Positions 17,511 through 25,651 of a stretch of 64,000 nucleotides of DNA are shown here, one piece after another. Every line of letters begins with the position of its first letter. Within the stretch, counting starts at the first letter, position 1. The position numbers and the translations under genes are program-made. Origin of the DNA: Kuafuiihalomonas sp050331295 (GTDB lineage Bacteria; Myxococcota; Kuafuiibacteriia; Kuafuiibacteriales; Kuafuiibacteriaceae); NCBI GenBank assembly GCA_050331295.1, contig JBHJGZ010000004.1:556639-620638 (forward strand). The letters are read 5' to 3'. A model generated the notes under the pieces. That model worked only from the letters and a program-made list of their open reading frames with translations, did not search any database and had not been told where the DNA came from.

Positions 17511-18746
17511 GTGCGACGCGTCGTCGTGGTGGCGGGAGACCACGCGCTGACGAGGTTCATCGCCGAGGCCCTGCTTCAACGTTCATTGGAAGCCTTCGTG
17601 CCGCGTCCAGAGGACCCTTTTGATACCGCTCGGGCCCATTCCGGTCTCGAGGCCTCGGTCCTTCTGCTGCATTCACCAAAGCCCTTCGATGTCCTCTTGG
17701 TAGACCAGGAACTCCCGGACATGCAGGCGCTGTCCCTCGTGGCCCGGATCCGCGAAGCCGGGCTCACGCTTCCGGTGGTGCTGATCACCGAACGGGGTCG
17801 GGACCTCCACAATCGAAGGGTCGCCGTCGAGCGGCACGCAGTCGCCGGGTTTCTGGAGCGGCCGGTCTCCCAGGACAGTCTTCGCCACGTGATCGAGATG
17901 CTTCAGCGTCGGCGGAGGGTCATGCTCATCGAACCGGACGTGGAGGTCCGCGAAAGCTATTTGCATGCCCTGGAAACCGCCAATTTCCACGTCGACCTGG
18001 CCGAATACGCGGCTGAGGCCCTGGAGAAGCTCGCGGCGGCTCGACCCGACGTAGCCATCGCCCCGTTGAGTCTCCCGGACATTCCGGGGTTGGATCTTTG
18101 TGCCCTCCTCAAGAAGCGCAACGAGCGGCATCCTTTGCCGGTCATCCTGCACGGAGCTCTGACGGAACTTCCGAACCAGTCCCTGGAGGACGAGAACGCG
18201 TTCCGGGCGGATGACTTTCTCCCCGCCCCCTTCGAACCCGCAACCCTGGTCGAGCGGGTCACGACCCAGGTCGGAGTCAGTCGTCCGGTTCCGCCGGCCC
18301 ATACCCCGGTCGACCCACCGGACGCCGACCCCCCTCGCGACCAGGCGACGTACCCTCGGGCTCCGTTGTCATCTTTGCCGGCGGTGTCCGCACCACCACC
18401 TTCAGCGTCTATCTCGTCGACACCACCGACCAAACGCCTGACGCGCCGAGTCCCTTGCCACGTCGAGCTCCGGGTGCGTGAGGGTGACCGCATCCTCCAT
18501 TCCAAGACACTCGATATCTCTCATGGAGGCATCTTCTTCGAGATGGAGCCTCCCCTCGAGATCGCCTCGGTGGTGGATCTCCACTTCGAACTTCCGGGCG
18601 AGCAACCCGTTGAGGCAGTGGGTCGTGTGGCATGGGCCGGAGAGACGGGTGTCGGCGTGAAGTTCAGCCAGATCGAGAAGAGCGACCTTCAGCGCATCGT
18701 CGAATACGTAAACCGCGTGGCTCGGGTGCTGTACAATCCGTCCTGA
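17511..18746 (+). CDS. Double receiver-domain regulator with C-terminal PilZ domain
   Basis: This 411-residue protein has a first receiver-like domain at about 1-130 (VLLVDQELPDM holds the candidate phospho-Asp) and a second at about 140-260. The second lacks the Asp at the equivalent place (VAIAPLSLPDI), so it is a pseudo-receiver. A proline-rich linker leads to a PilZ domain at about 305-405 with both cyclic-di-GMP motifs, RLTRR (RxxxR) and DISHGG (DxSxxG). It probably joins a phosphorylation input to c-di-GMP binding. GTG start, one base after cutA. No output DNA-binding domain is present, so it likely acts by protein contact. Confidence 0.85.
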   Translation: MRRVVVVAGDHALTRFIAEALLQRSLEAFVPRPEDPFDTARAHSGLEASVLLLHSPKPFDVLLVDQELPDMQALSLVARIREAGLTLPVVLITERGRDLHNRRVAVERHAVAGFLERPVSQDSLRHVIEMLQRRRRVMLIEPDVEVRESYLHALETANFHVDLAEYAAEALEKLAAARPDVAIAPLSLPDIPGLDLCALLKKRNERHPLPVILHGALTELPNQSLEDENAFRADDFLPAPFEPATLVERVTTQVGVSRPVPPAHTPVDPPDADPPRDQATYPRAPLSSLPAVSAPPPSASISSTPPTKRLTRRVPCHVELRVREGDRILHSKTLDISHGGIFFEMEPPLEIASVVDLHFELPGEQPVEAVGRVAWAGETGVGVKFSQIEKSDLQRIVEYVNRVARVLYNPS

Positions 18747-18846
18747 TTCGGATGAAGGTGCCGTCTCCGGACGCGTCAAACCATACCCCCGGAGGCGGTG
18801 AAGGGTTCCTCTTGACTGGGTTCGTGGTGGTTCAGAAGTTGCTCTC

Positions 18847-20034
18847 ATGTTTTCCGCGCGAGAGCTTTACCGGGACGAGCTTCAACGGATTGAGGACGAA
18901 GGTCTCTTCAAGCATGAGCGGGTGATCTCGAGTCCCCAGGACGCCGCCATCCAAACCGAAGACGGTCATGACGTCCTCAACTTCTGCGCCAACAACTATC
19001 TTGGATTGGCCAACCATCCGAAGGTGGTCGAAGCAGCGCATGAAGCCCTCGACCGATACGGCTTCGGCCTGGCATCGGTCCGCTTCATCTGCGGAACGCA
19101 GACTCTTCACAAAGACCTGGAACGCGCGATCTCCGACTTCTCTGGGACCGAAGACACCATCCTCTATTCGAGCTGCTTCGACGCCAACGGAGGCTTGTTC
19201 GAGACGATTCTCGGACCGGATGACGCGGTCATCAGCGATGCCCTCAATCATGCTTCCATCATCGACGGTATCCGTCTCTGTAAAGCAGAACGCTTCCGAT
19301 ATCAGCACGGGGACCTCGACGACCTCGAATCGAAGCTCAAAGCGACCCAGGCCAAAGGCAAGCGACTCATTGCCACCGACGGCGTGTTCTCGATGGATGG
19401 TGACTACGCAAAGCTGGATCGGATCTGCGACCTGGCCGAACGCTATGGTGCCATGGTCATGATCGACGACTGCCACGCGACGGGCTTCGTCGGCGACACG
19501 GGGCGGGGCACGCCGGAACGCTTCGGAGTGGGTGGACGCGTAGACATCATCACGTCCACCCTCGGCAAGGCTCTCGGCGGCGCGACCGGAGGCTTCACCA
19601 CTGGCCGAAAAGAGGTCGTGGAGCTCCTAAGACAGCGGTCACGACCCTACCTGTTCAGCAATACACTGGCCCCAGCCATCGCCGGCGCATCCCTCGCAGT
19701 CCTCGACATGATTTCCAAATCATCCGAACGGCGAGATGCCTTGTACCAGAACACTGCTCGCTTCCGGCGTGGCATCGTCGAGGCCGGCTTCGAAGTATCC
19801 GGAGACGACCATCCCATCGTCCCCGTCATGATCGGTGATGCGCGTCTTGCGGCCCGAATGGCTGATGACCTGTTGGAAGAGGGGATTTATGTGATCGGGT
19901 TCTCATACCCGGTGGTGCCGAAGGGAAAGGCGCGGATCCGCACCCAAATGTCCGCCGCTCACGGAACCGCCGACATAGACAAAGCGCTGGCGGCTTTCGC
20001 GACCGTGGGCAGAGCCCATGGCGTGATCGGCTGA
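18847..20034 (+). CDS. kbl: Glycine C-acetyltransferase (2-amino-3-ketobutyrate CoA ligase)
   Basis: The 395-residue PLP enzyme of the alpha-oxoamine synthase family has the Kbl length and blocks: CANNYLGLANHP near 40, DDCHATGFVG near 208 and TSTLGKALGGATGG around 235, which holds the PLP lysine. Kbl converts 2-amino-3-ketobutyrate and CoA to glycine and acetyl-CoA, completing threonine breakdown. The usual partner threonine dehydrogenase gene (tdh) is not adjacent. The close relatives BioF and HemA/serine palmitoyltransferase are less likely because of the near-full-length Kbl-type match. ATG start at 18847. Confidence 0.92.
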   Translation: MFSARELYRDELQRIEDEGLFKHERVISSPQDAAIQTEDGHDVLNFCANNYLGLANHPKVVEAAHEALDRYGFGLASVRFICGTQTLHKDLERAISDFSGTEDTILYSSCFDANGGLFETILGPDDAVISDALNHASIIDGIRLCKAERFRYQHGDLDDLESKLKATQAKGKRLIATDGVFSMDGDYAKLDRICDLAERYGAMVMIDDCHATGFVGDTGRGTPERFGVGGRVDIITSTLGKALGGATGGFTTGRKEVVELLRQRSRPYLFSNTLAPAIAGASLAVLDMISKSSERRDALYQNTARFRRGIVEAGFEVSGDDHPIVPVMIGDARLAARMADDLLEEGIYVIGFSYPVVPKGKARIRTQMSAAHGTADIDKALAAFATVGRAHGVIG

Positions 20035-20100
20035 GTTCTGTTTTGAAGCGGCGCCAGCTCGGCGTCTACCCAGCCGGAGACGTCTCGGGTACAACGGCCT

Positions 20101-20502
20101 GTGTCTCCCTCCCGCGAAATCACGACCTACCCGAAACGGCATCTTGCGCCCGAGCACGATGAACACGTACGAAGTATAGGGTTTGACATCGTGCTCACGC
20201 TGATCACGTGTGGTTTGTTCAATTTTTTTGTCCAATATAAACAAATGCGCGCCATCAATGCAATGCTTCAGCAAGAGCGCTATCACTTCCTTCCATGGCT
20301 ATTGCTGACATTTGTGACATGCGGTCTCTATCATATTTACCATGAATATCGGAAAAGCACCGACGTCGCTCGTGCGCTCGGAGATGAAAGCTCGAACGAG
20401 GGCTTGATCGCCCTGATTCTCTCGGTTTTCGGTCTCGTCATCGTCGTCGACGCGATTCAACAGAGCCAAATCAACCGGTACTTCGGAAGCGAGGATGTTT
20501 GA
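20101..20502 (+). CDS. DUF4234-family small membrane protein
   Basis: The 133-residue protein has two to three hydrophobic helices with the DUF4234 pattern: LTLITCGLFNFFVQYKQMRAIN, then LLTFVTCGLYHIYHEYRKS, then IALILSVFGLVIVVDAIQQSQIN. Function is unknown; members are inner-membrane proteins. The DNA is clearly richer in A+T than its neighbours (runs such as aatttttttgtccaatataaac), which suggests relaxed codon use or transfer. GTG start at 20101; the ORF overlaps the next gene by 8 bases. Confidence 0.82.
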   Translation: MSPSREITTYPKRHLAPEHDEHVRSIGFDIVLTLITCGLFNFFVQYKQMRAINAMLQQERYHFLPWLLLTFVTCGLYHIYHEYRKSTDVARALGDESSNEGLIALILSVFGLVIVVDAIQQSQINRYFGSEDV

Positions 20503-20881
20503 TCTCTCGTCCCGTTCCCGTTGGGGTCTTCGTTGGGCCGGCGCATCCGTCTTGTGCCTTTACGGCGACTGCTTACGACTTCTCTCATCGAGTATCCCCG
20601 TCGGCTCGATCGCGGCCTGGTCTCCGCTCAGGTGTCCCCTGCACAGCTTGACGGGCATCTCGTGTCCTTCCTGCGGCTTGACCCGAAGCGTGTTGAGCAG
20701 CCTGGCTGGTCGAGTCGACGAAGGGTTTGCTTTCCACCCCTTGGGGCCAATCTTGGTGCATCTCCTGCTGTCCGCTGCGATATGGGCCATCGTGGCTCCG
20801 AACCGCGTATGGTTCGGCATCGGATTTGCGCAGCGCATCTTTGAAGGCTCCGGGTCGAATCGGCCCGCTCCATCGGCGTGA
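20495..20881 (+). CDS. DUF2752-family small membrane protein
   Basis: The 128-residue protein carries the DUF2752 signature CPLHSLTGISCPSCGLTRS followed by a histidine-proline motif (FHPLGP) and two hydrophobic helices. The family is uncharacterised; the conserved CPxCGxTR motif and histidine suggest a membrane metal- or redox-linked role, but this is inference. It starts inside the end of the DUF4234 gene, so the two form a small operon. It converges on the GspE/PilB gene, leaving 1 base between the stops. Confidence 0.85.
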   Translation: MFDLSSRSRWGLRWAGASVLCLYGDCLRLLSSSIPVGSIAAWSPLRCPLHSLTGISCPSCGLTRSVLSSLAGRVDEGFAFHPLGPILVHLLLSAAIWAIVAPNRVWFGIGFAQRIFEGSGSNRPAPSA

Positions 20882-20882
20882 A

Positions 20883-22712
20883 TCAGTCTTCCACGTCGGA
20901 GGTGACGCGGAAGACTTCTTCGTAGGTCGTGATGCCCTGGGCGAGCTTGCGGATGGCGGCCTGGCGAAGCGTGGTCATTCCATCGAGCTGTGCAGCCTTC
21001 GAAATCTCTTTGGCGTCGACGGAAGCTGCCACCATCTTTCGAATCTTCGTACTCACGTCGAGCATCTCGAAAACACCGGTCCGCCCGAACAGACCCGTAT
21101 AGCGGCAGCGAACGCAGCCCTCACCACGCTTGACCGGAAGCTTTCGCTCCTCGCCCGGCTCCATGGGAATCCCGAGCGAGACGATCTGGTCTTCCGAGAG
21201 ATACTGGTCCTTGGCGCAATCGTGACACACCTTCCTCACCAAGCGTTGGGCAAGCACGCCGTGCAGAACTGATCCCAGCAAGAAAGGTTCGACCCCGAGG
21301 TCCAAGAGACGGGAAATGGAGGATGCGGTGTCGTTCGTATGAAGCGTGGAGAAAACCAGATGGCCCGTTAAGGCCGCTTGCACGGTCATTTGCGCGGTTT
21401 CCTTGTCTCTGATCTCGCCAACCATCACGATGTCGGGGTCCTGACGGAGTATCGTTCGCAGCGCTCTCGCGAATGTAACGTCGATCTTTGGTTGCACCGC
21501 CACCTGATTCAACGGCTCGAACACCATTTCGATCGGGTCTTCGACGGTGACGATGTTCGTACCCGGGCGGGCCAGGAGCTTCAGTGTTGAATAGAGAGTC
21601 GTGGTCTTGCCGGAGCCGGTCGGTCCCGTCACCAGGATAAGACCGTGGGGTCTGACAATCCATCTTTCGTAGATGTCGCGCTCCCGGGTCGAGAAACCGA
21701 GATCCTTGACGTCCGCCAGGAGAACCTGGGGGTCAAAAATTCGAACGACGATCTTCTCCCCGAAAGCAACCGGAAGGGAGGACACACGGAGTTCGATCTC
21801 GCGCTCGCCTCGCTGCGTTTTGATGCGGCCGTCCTGGGGCCTCCTCTTTTCGGCGATGTCCATCCGGGCCAGAATCTTGATCCGAGCGATGAAGGCCGGA
21901 TGCACGCCGGCTGGAATTTCACCCACATCGTGGAGAATGCCGTCGATTCGGAGTCGCAAACGGGAGACTTCCCGCTTTGGCTCGATGTGGATGTCGGATG
22001 CCCGATTGTCGAAAGCCGAGTTCAGGAGATATTCCACCGCGGCGACGATGTTCTGGTCGCTCGGGTCAATCTCCTCCGAGCTTCGAACCCGGGTTAGCTG
22101 CTCCAGATTTCCGAGGTTCGGACCCTTGGCGTCGACCGCCGCTCCGGTCACCGCCTGCCGAAACCCGTACACTTGGCTGATGACGTTGACGATGTCACGC
22201 TTCGCACTGACCACGCTCCGCACGCGCTGACCCGTTGCGCGCGAGAACTCCTCGACCGCGGCGGTGTCATACGGGTCCGCGATGGCCAATGTGAGAACGC
22301 CTTCACGATGCTCCAACGGCAGCATGAGATGCCGACGTGCAAAGCCCTTTGGAAGGACCCGGGTGATGAGCTTCATGTCGAGCTCGAGAGGGTCGATTTT
22401 CTTGTACGCAACACCGCTCGCTTGAGCGAGCAATTGAGCGAGAACGTCCTCGTCGATCAGTCGATCCTGGGCCTGCGGGTGCGCAATCTCCGCCGCCACG
22501 ATCAGCTCGGTCGGGAAGACTTCTTTCTGGCGTCCTTGCTTGAGGCCCTGCAGTCCGTACTTATCGCGAATGAACTTCGCCCGGAGCGTCGACTCCCGAT
22601 CCAGCAAGTTGCGCTTGGCAACCGCATCAATGGCCCCGGCCCGCTCGAGCAAGTCGAGCAATTGCGCGAAGGTCAGCGGGCCGGTCGCACCCGCTCGCAC
22701 CACTTCCACCAC
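20883..22712 (-). CDS. GspE/PulE/PilB-family secretion or pilus ATPase
   Basis: The 609-residue protein has a MshEN-like N-terminal region (LPKGFARRHLMLPL... IADPYD near 120-150), a Walker A GPTGSGKTTTLYSTL near residue 355, an aspartate box and Walker B (ILRQDPDIVMVGEIRDKET) near 420, and the zinc tetracysteine CHDC...CVRC near 500-530. It is the hexameric motor for type IV pilus extension (PilB) or type II secretion (GspE). No other pilus genes are nearby, so I cannot choose. The start codon is uncertain: a cluster of GTG codons lies at 22712 and just after, with no ATG. Confidence 0.93.
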   Translation of the reverse strand: MVEVVRAGATGPLTFAQLLDLLERAGAIDAVAKRNLLDRESTLRAKFIRDKYGLQGLKQGRQKEVFPTELIVAAEIAHPQAQDRLIDEDVLAQLLAQASGVAYKKIDPLELDMKLITRVLPKGFARRHLMLPLEHREGVLTLAIADPYDTAAVEEFSRATGQRVRSVVSAKRDIVNVISQVYGFRQAVTGAAVDAKGPNLGNLEQLTRVRSSEEIDPSDQNIVAAVEYLLNSAFDNRASDIHIEPKREVSRLRLRIDGILHDVGEIPAGVHPAFIARIKILARMDIAEKRRPQDGRIKTQRGEREIELRVSSLPVAFGEKIVVRIFDPQVLLADVKDLGFSTRERDIYERWIVRPHGLILVTGPTGSGKTTTLYSTLKLLARPGTNIVTVEDPIEMVFEPLNQVAVQPKIDVTFARALRTILRQDPDIVMVGEIRDKETAQMTVQAALTGHLVFSTLHTNDTASSISRLLDLGVEPFLLGSVLHGVLAQRLVRKVCHDCAKDQYLSEDQIVSLGIPMEPGEERKLPVKRGEGCVRCRYTGLFGRTGVFEMLDVSTKIRKMVAASVDAKEISKAAQLDGMTTLRQAAIRKLAQGITTYEEVFRVTSDVED

Positions 22713-22759
22713 GAGAGCGTATTCGTTGTCGGTCCGGGAGTCGAATGCCAGAACGCGCG

Positions 22760-23725
22760 CTACCGGACCGTGGGCACCGACCGCGACACCACCGCTTCCA
22801 AGGCCGCTTCGACCCCTCGTGCGACCGCGTTTTCGAGGCTGGCTCCCAGGAATTGGAGAAACTCAGGGGGTGGGGGCCGAGGATAGACGAGCATCGGGTC
22901 GTCGAGCGTTTCCATCAGTGCGCTGGTCGAGGTTTCGGTGGTTTCGGGCGCCGCGATGCGGGCGAGGACCGCCGCCCGTCGTGCCGCATGATGAAGTCCC
23001 CCCAGCTCGTCCACCAACCCCGCTTCGAGGGCGGCGCGCCCGGTGAGAATCTGACCGTCGGCGAGGGGGAGCACCTCTTCACGGCTCAATCCCCGACGGA
23101 TGGCCGTGGTGGTCACGAATTGGTCGTAGATGTCATCGAGCAGGCCTTGAATCACCTCTCGGTCCCGTTCCTTGAGTTCGCGGAGCGGATTGGCCAAGTC
23201 TTTCACGGGACCCGTTTTGAAGGTCCGGACCCGGAAATCGAGCCGCTCCGCAATGTCGGTGAGGTCCAATCCTTGGAAGATCACGCCGATGGACCCGGTG
23301 ATGGTCCCGGGCTCGGCGACCACCCAATCGGCCCCGAGCGCGATCCAAAACGCCCCAGACGCGGCCACGTTACCCATCGAAGCCACGACCGGTTTGTCTT
23401 CGGCCACCGACCGCATCGCATCGAAGACCTCCTGTGAAGGAGCCACCGCGCCGCCCGGCGAGTCCAAGCGAACCAGAAGGGCCTCGATGTCGTCCCGTCG
23501 GCCGAACTCGCGGACCTGCCGAACCGCAACACTCATGTCGACGATGGGACCGACGACCTCTACGACCCCAACCCGAGGTCCATCGCCTCCGAAGACGCGT
23601 TCGGGCGGCTCGATGGGCAGCTGAACACATGAAGCACACGAGGCCCCGCTGATGATGCCGAAGAGAAGTGCCGGGAGGATCCAAAGCGGCGAAATGCCGC
23701 GCCTCGCTTCGCCGGTCATGGACAC
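22760..23725 (-). CDS. sppA: Signal peptide peptidase SppA, short (36K) type
   Basis: The 321-residue serine protease begins with a hydrophobic anchor (residues 13-30, ending in GASCASC, a possible lipobox), followed by the S49 fold. The catalytic Ser is in NVAASGAFWIA near 125 and the Lys in TGPVKDLANPLRELKERDREV near 180, the Ser/Lys dyad of SppA. It degrades leftover signal peptides in the membrane. Its short length matches the single-domain type, not the 67K E. coli form. Start at GTG 23725, with ATG 23719 as an alternative. The gene is divergent from rnhB. Confidence 0.92.
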   Translation of the reverse strand: MSMTGEARRGISPLWILPALLFGIISGASCASCVQLPIEPPERVFGGDGPRVGVVEVVGPIVDMSVAVRQVREFGRRDDIEALLVRLDSPGGAVAPSQEVFDAMRSVAEDKPVVASMGNVAASGAFWIALGADWVVAEPGTITGSIGVIFQGLDLTDIAERLDFRVRTFKTGPVKDLANPLRELKERDREVIQGLLDDIYDQFVTTTAIRRGLSREEVLPLADGQILTGRAALEAGLVDELGGLHHAARRAAVLARIAAPETTETSTSALMETLDDPMLVYPRPPPPEFLQFLGASLENAVARGVEAALEAVVSRSVPTVR

Positions 23726-23832
23726 CGGATAGTGTTCGAGGGAATCAGACGCAAGCAGTCACCGTCCAAGCGATCTCGACCGATTGTTCTGGACCGAGAC
23801 ACGGCAGCCCCACGCCCTTATCATCGGAGCCC

Positions 23833-24648
23833 ATGAGGACGAGCTTGAGCACGCTTCGACGACGATGTGTCGACTCGCCCGGATGCACCGATCTCCTGGA
23901 AACACTTCGATCCGATCCTCGGAAAGGCGCAAAGCAGCTCCTGGCCGCCCTCGAGCGGAAGCAAAGGAAGGCGGCAGAGGTCCAAGCTCGCCTGGAGACA
24001 CTCCTCGCCGTCGATCGCGCCATGTGGAGCGAAGGCTACCGTTTTGCAGGGGTGGACGAGGCGGGCATGAGTCCCTGGGCCGGGCCGATTGTGGCCGCCG
24101 CGGTCATTCTTCCACCTGAAGCTCGGCTGGAGGGAGTGAACGACAGCAAGAGTCTCCCGGAACGGCAGCGGGAGCGCATGGCCGAGGTCGTCAAGGCGTC
24201 TTGTGTAGCTTGGGCGGTCGGCACCGCGAGCCCGGACGAGATCGCGCGGTTGAACGTCTATCATGCCGGCCTCCTCGCGATGCGACGCGCGGTGGCCGCG
24301 CTCCGACCCCGCCCCAATGCCCTGGTCGTGGACGCGCGGCGGGTGCCTGGATTCCAGGGGTATCAACGAGACCTGGTCAAAGCGGATGCCCGTTGCCTTT
24401 CCGTGGCGGCCGCTTCGATCCTAGCCAAAACGACCCGAGACCGATTCCTACGCCGTCTGGATCAGCTGTATCCAAGCTATGGTTTCGCTCGGCACAAGGG
24501 TTATGGAGTGCCCGAGCACGCCTCCGCTTTGCGGCGCGAGGGCCCGAGCCGCCATCATCGCATCTCTTTCGACGCGGTCCGGCAGGCGATGCAGTCCGCG
24601 GCCTGCGGCTCCCGAGGCGATGGGGAACGCATGGCCGGTGGTGCTTGA
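23833..24648 (+). CDS. rnhB: Ribonuclease HII, with N-terminal extension and altered GRG motif
   Basis: The 271-residue protein cuts at ribonucleotides in DNA. The catalytic acidic residues are visible: DEAG near residue 77, VVDAR near 163 and VKADARCLSVAAASILAK near 180. The GRG motif that normally follows DEA (for junction recognition) is replaced by GMS in VDEAGMSPWAGP. Residues 1-68 form a helical N-terminal extension like that of B. subtilis RnhB. I chose ATG 23833 (a GGAG lies 3 bases upstream), since the 55 codons above it lie across the divergent promoter region of sppA. Confidence 0.9.
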   Translation: MRTSLSTLRRRCVDSPGCTDLLETLRSDPRKGAKQLLAALERKQRKAAEVQARLETLLAVDRAMWSEGYRFAGVDEAGMSPWAGPIVAAAVILPPEARLEGVNDSKSLPERQRERMAEVVKASCVAWAVGTASPDEIARLNVYHAGLLAMRRAVAALRPRPNALVVDARRVPGFQGYQRDLVKADARCLSVAAASILAKTTRDRFLRRLDQLYPSYGFARHKGYGVPEHASALRREGPSRHHRISFDAVRQAMQSAACGSRGDGERMAGGA

Positions 24649-24680
24649 GTGATGGGGAGCGCTCGGTCCACCCTCTACTC

Positions 24681-25130
24681 ATGAGGACCGCGCAGGAGTG
24701 GCTCGATGCCTACGGGGAAAGCCATCAGAACCCCACCAACAAAGCTCTTCATTGGATTTGCATTCCCGCCATCATGGTGAGTTTGGTCGGGCTCCTGGGA
24801 TCCATCCCCAGCCCGTTCCCCGGTCTCGATTGGGGCGTCATCCTGATCGCGGGTGCGGTGGTCTATTACGCCATGCTCTCGATTCCGTTGGCCATCGGAA
24901 TGGTCGTGGTCGGCGGTCTGATTCTGTCGGCCCGAGGATGGTTGGCGGGCTTGGATCATCCCCTTTGGCTGACGAGCTCGGTCGTTTTCGTCCTGGCCTG
25001 GATCGGTCAATTCATCGGCCACAAGATCGAAGGAAAGAAGCCGTCCTTTTTCGAAGACCTTCAGTTTTTGCTGATCGGGCCTATGTGGCTCATGGCGTTC
25101 GTTTTCCGGCGGTTGGGCCTTCAGTATTGA
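24681..25130 (+). CDS. Mpo1-like 2-hydroxy fatty acid dioxygenase family (DUF962)
   Basis: The 149-residue membrane protein shows the DUF962/Mpo1 blocks: YGESHQNPTNKALHW at residues 10-24 and GQFIGHKIEGKKPSFFEDL around 110-130, with conserved histidines that bind iron in yeast Mpo1, and four hydrophobic helices. Yeast Mpo1 shortens 2-hydroxy fatty acids by one carbon. Bacterial members are assigned by homology only. ATG 24681 is used since similarity begins there; the frame continues far upstream inside rnhB without homology. Its stop overlaps the next gene's ATG (TGATG). Confidence 0.85.
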   Translation: MRTAQEWLDAYGESHQNPTNKALHWICIPAIMVSLVGLLGSIPSPFPGLDWGVILIAGAVVYYAMLSIPLAIGMVVVGGLILSARGWLAGLDHPLWLTSSVVFVLAWIGQFIGHKIEGKKPSFFEDLQFLLIGPMWLMAFVFRRLGLQY

Positions 25131-25651
25131 TGGCGATCTATGCGCTGGGTCCCGACCAACCTCGGCTCTCCGAAACCTGCTGGGTAGCCCCCGACGCAGC
25201 AGTCATCGGTCGCGTCGTGATCGGTGCGCATGCCTCGGTGTGGTGGAAGTCTGTCTTGCGGGGCGACAACGAACCGATCGAACTCCACGAGCGCGTCAAT
25301 GTTCAGGACGGCTCAATTCTTCACACCGATCCGGGCTGCCCTCTCACCCTCCACGAAGGAGTGACGGTGGGCCATCAGTGCATGCTGCACGGTTGCACCG
25401 TGGGGCGCTTTGCGCTGATTGGGATCGGGTCTCGTATCCTCAATCGAGCTCGCATCGGTCCCTACTGCTTGGTCGGCGCTCATACCTTGGTCACCGAAGA
25501 CAAAGAAATCCCCGAAGGATCCCTGGTCCTCGGTTCGCCGGCTCGGGTCGTGCGTCAGCTCAACCAAAAAGAGCGAGACCTCCTGGAAGCCTCTGCCCGT
25601 CACTACTGCGAGAATGCAAAACGCTACCGTGAAAAGCTTCGACGCCTTTAG
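25130..25651 (+). CDS. Gamma-carbonic anhydrase-like hexapeptide protein (YrdA/CaiE type)
   Basis: The 173-residue left-handed beta-helix protein has hexapeptide repeats (VIGRVVIGAHASVWW, LTLHEGVTVGH) and the metal-binding histidines in VNVQDGSILH, VGHQCMLH. It resembles the YrdA/PaaY group, many of which bind zinc but have weak or no carbonic anhydrase activity. ATG 25130 overlaps the previous stop (TGATG), so it is coupled to the Mpo1-like gene. Its 3' end overlaps the convergent kinase gene by 4 bases. Confidence 0.9.
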   Translation: MAIYALGPDQPRLSETCWVAPDAAVIGRVVIGAHASVWWKSVLRGDNEPIELHERVNVQDGSILHTDPGCPLTLHEGVTVGHQCMLHGCTVGRFALIGIGSRILNRARIGPYCLVGAHTLVTEDKEIPEGSLVLGSPARVVRQLNQKERDLLEASARHYCENAKRYREKLRRL

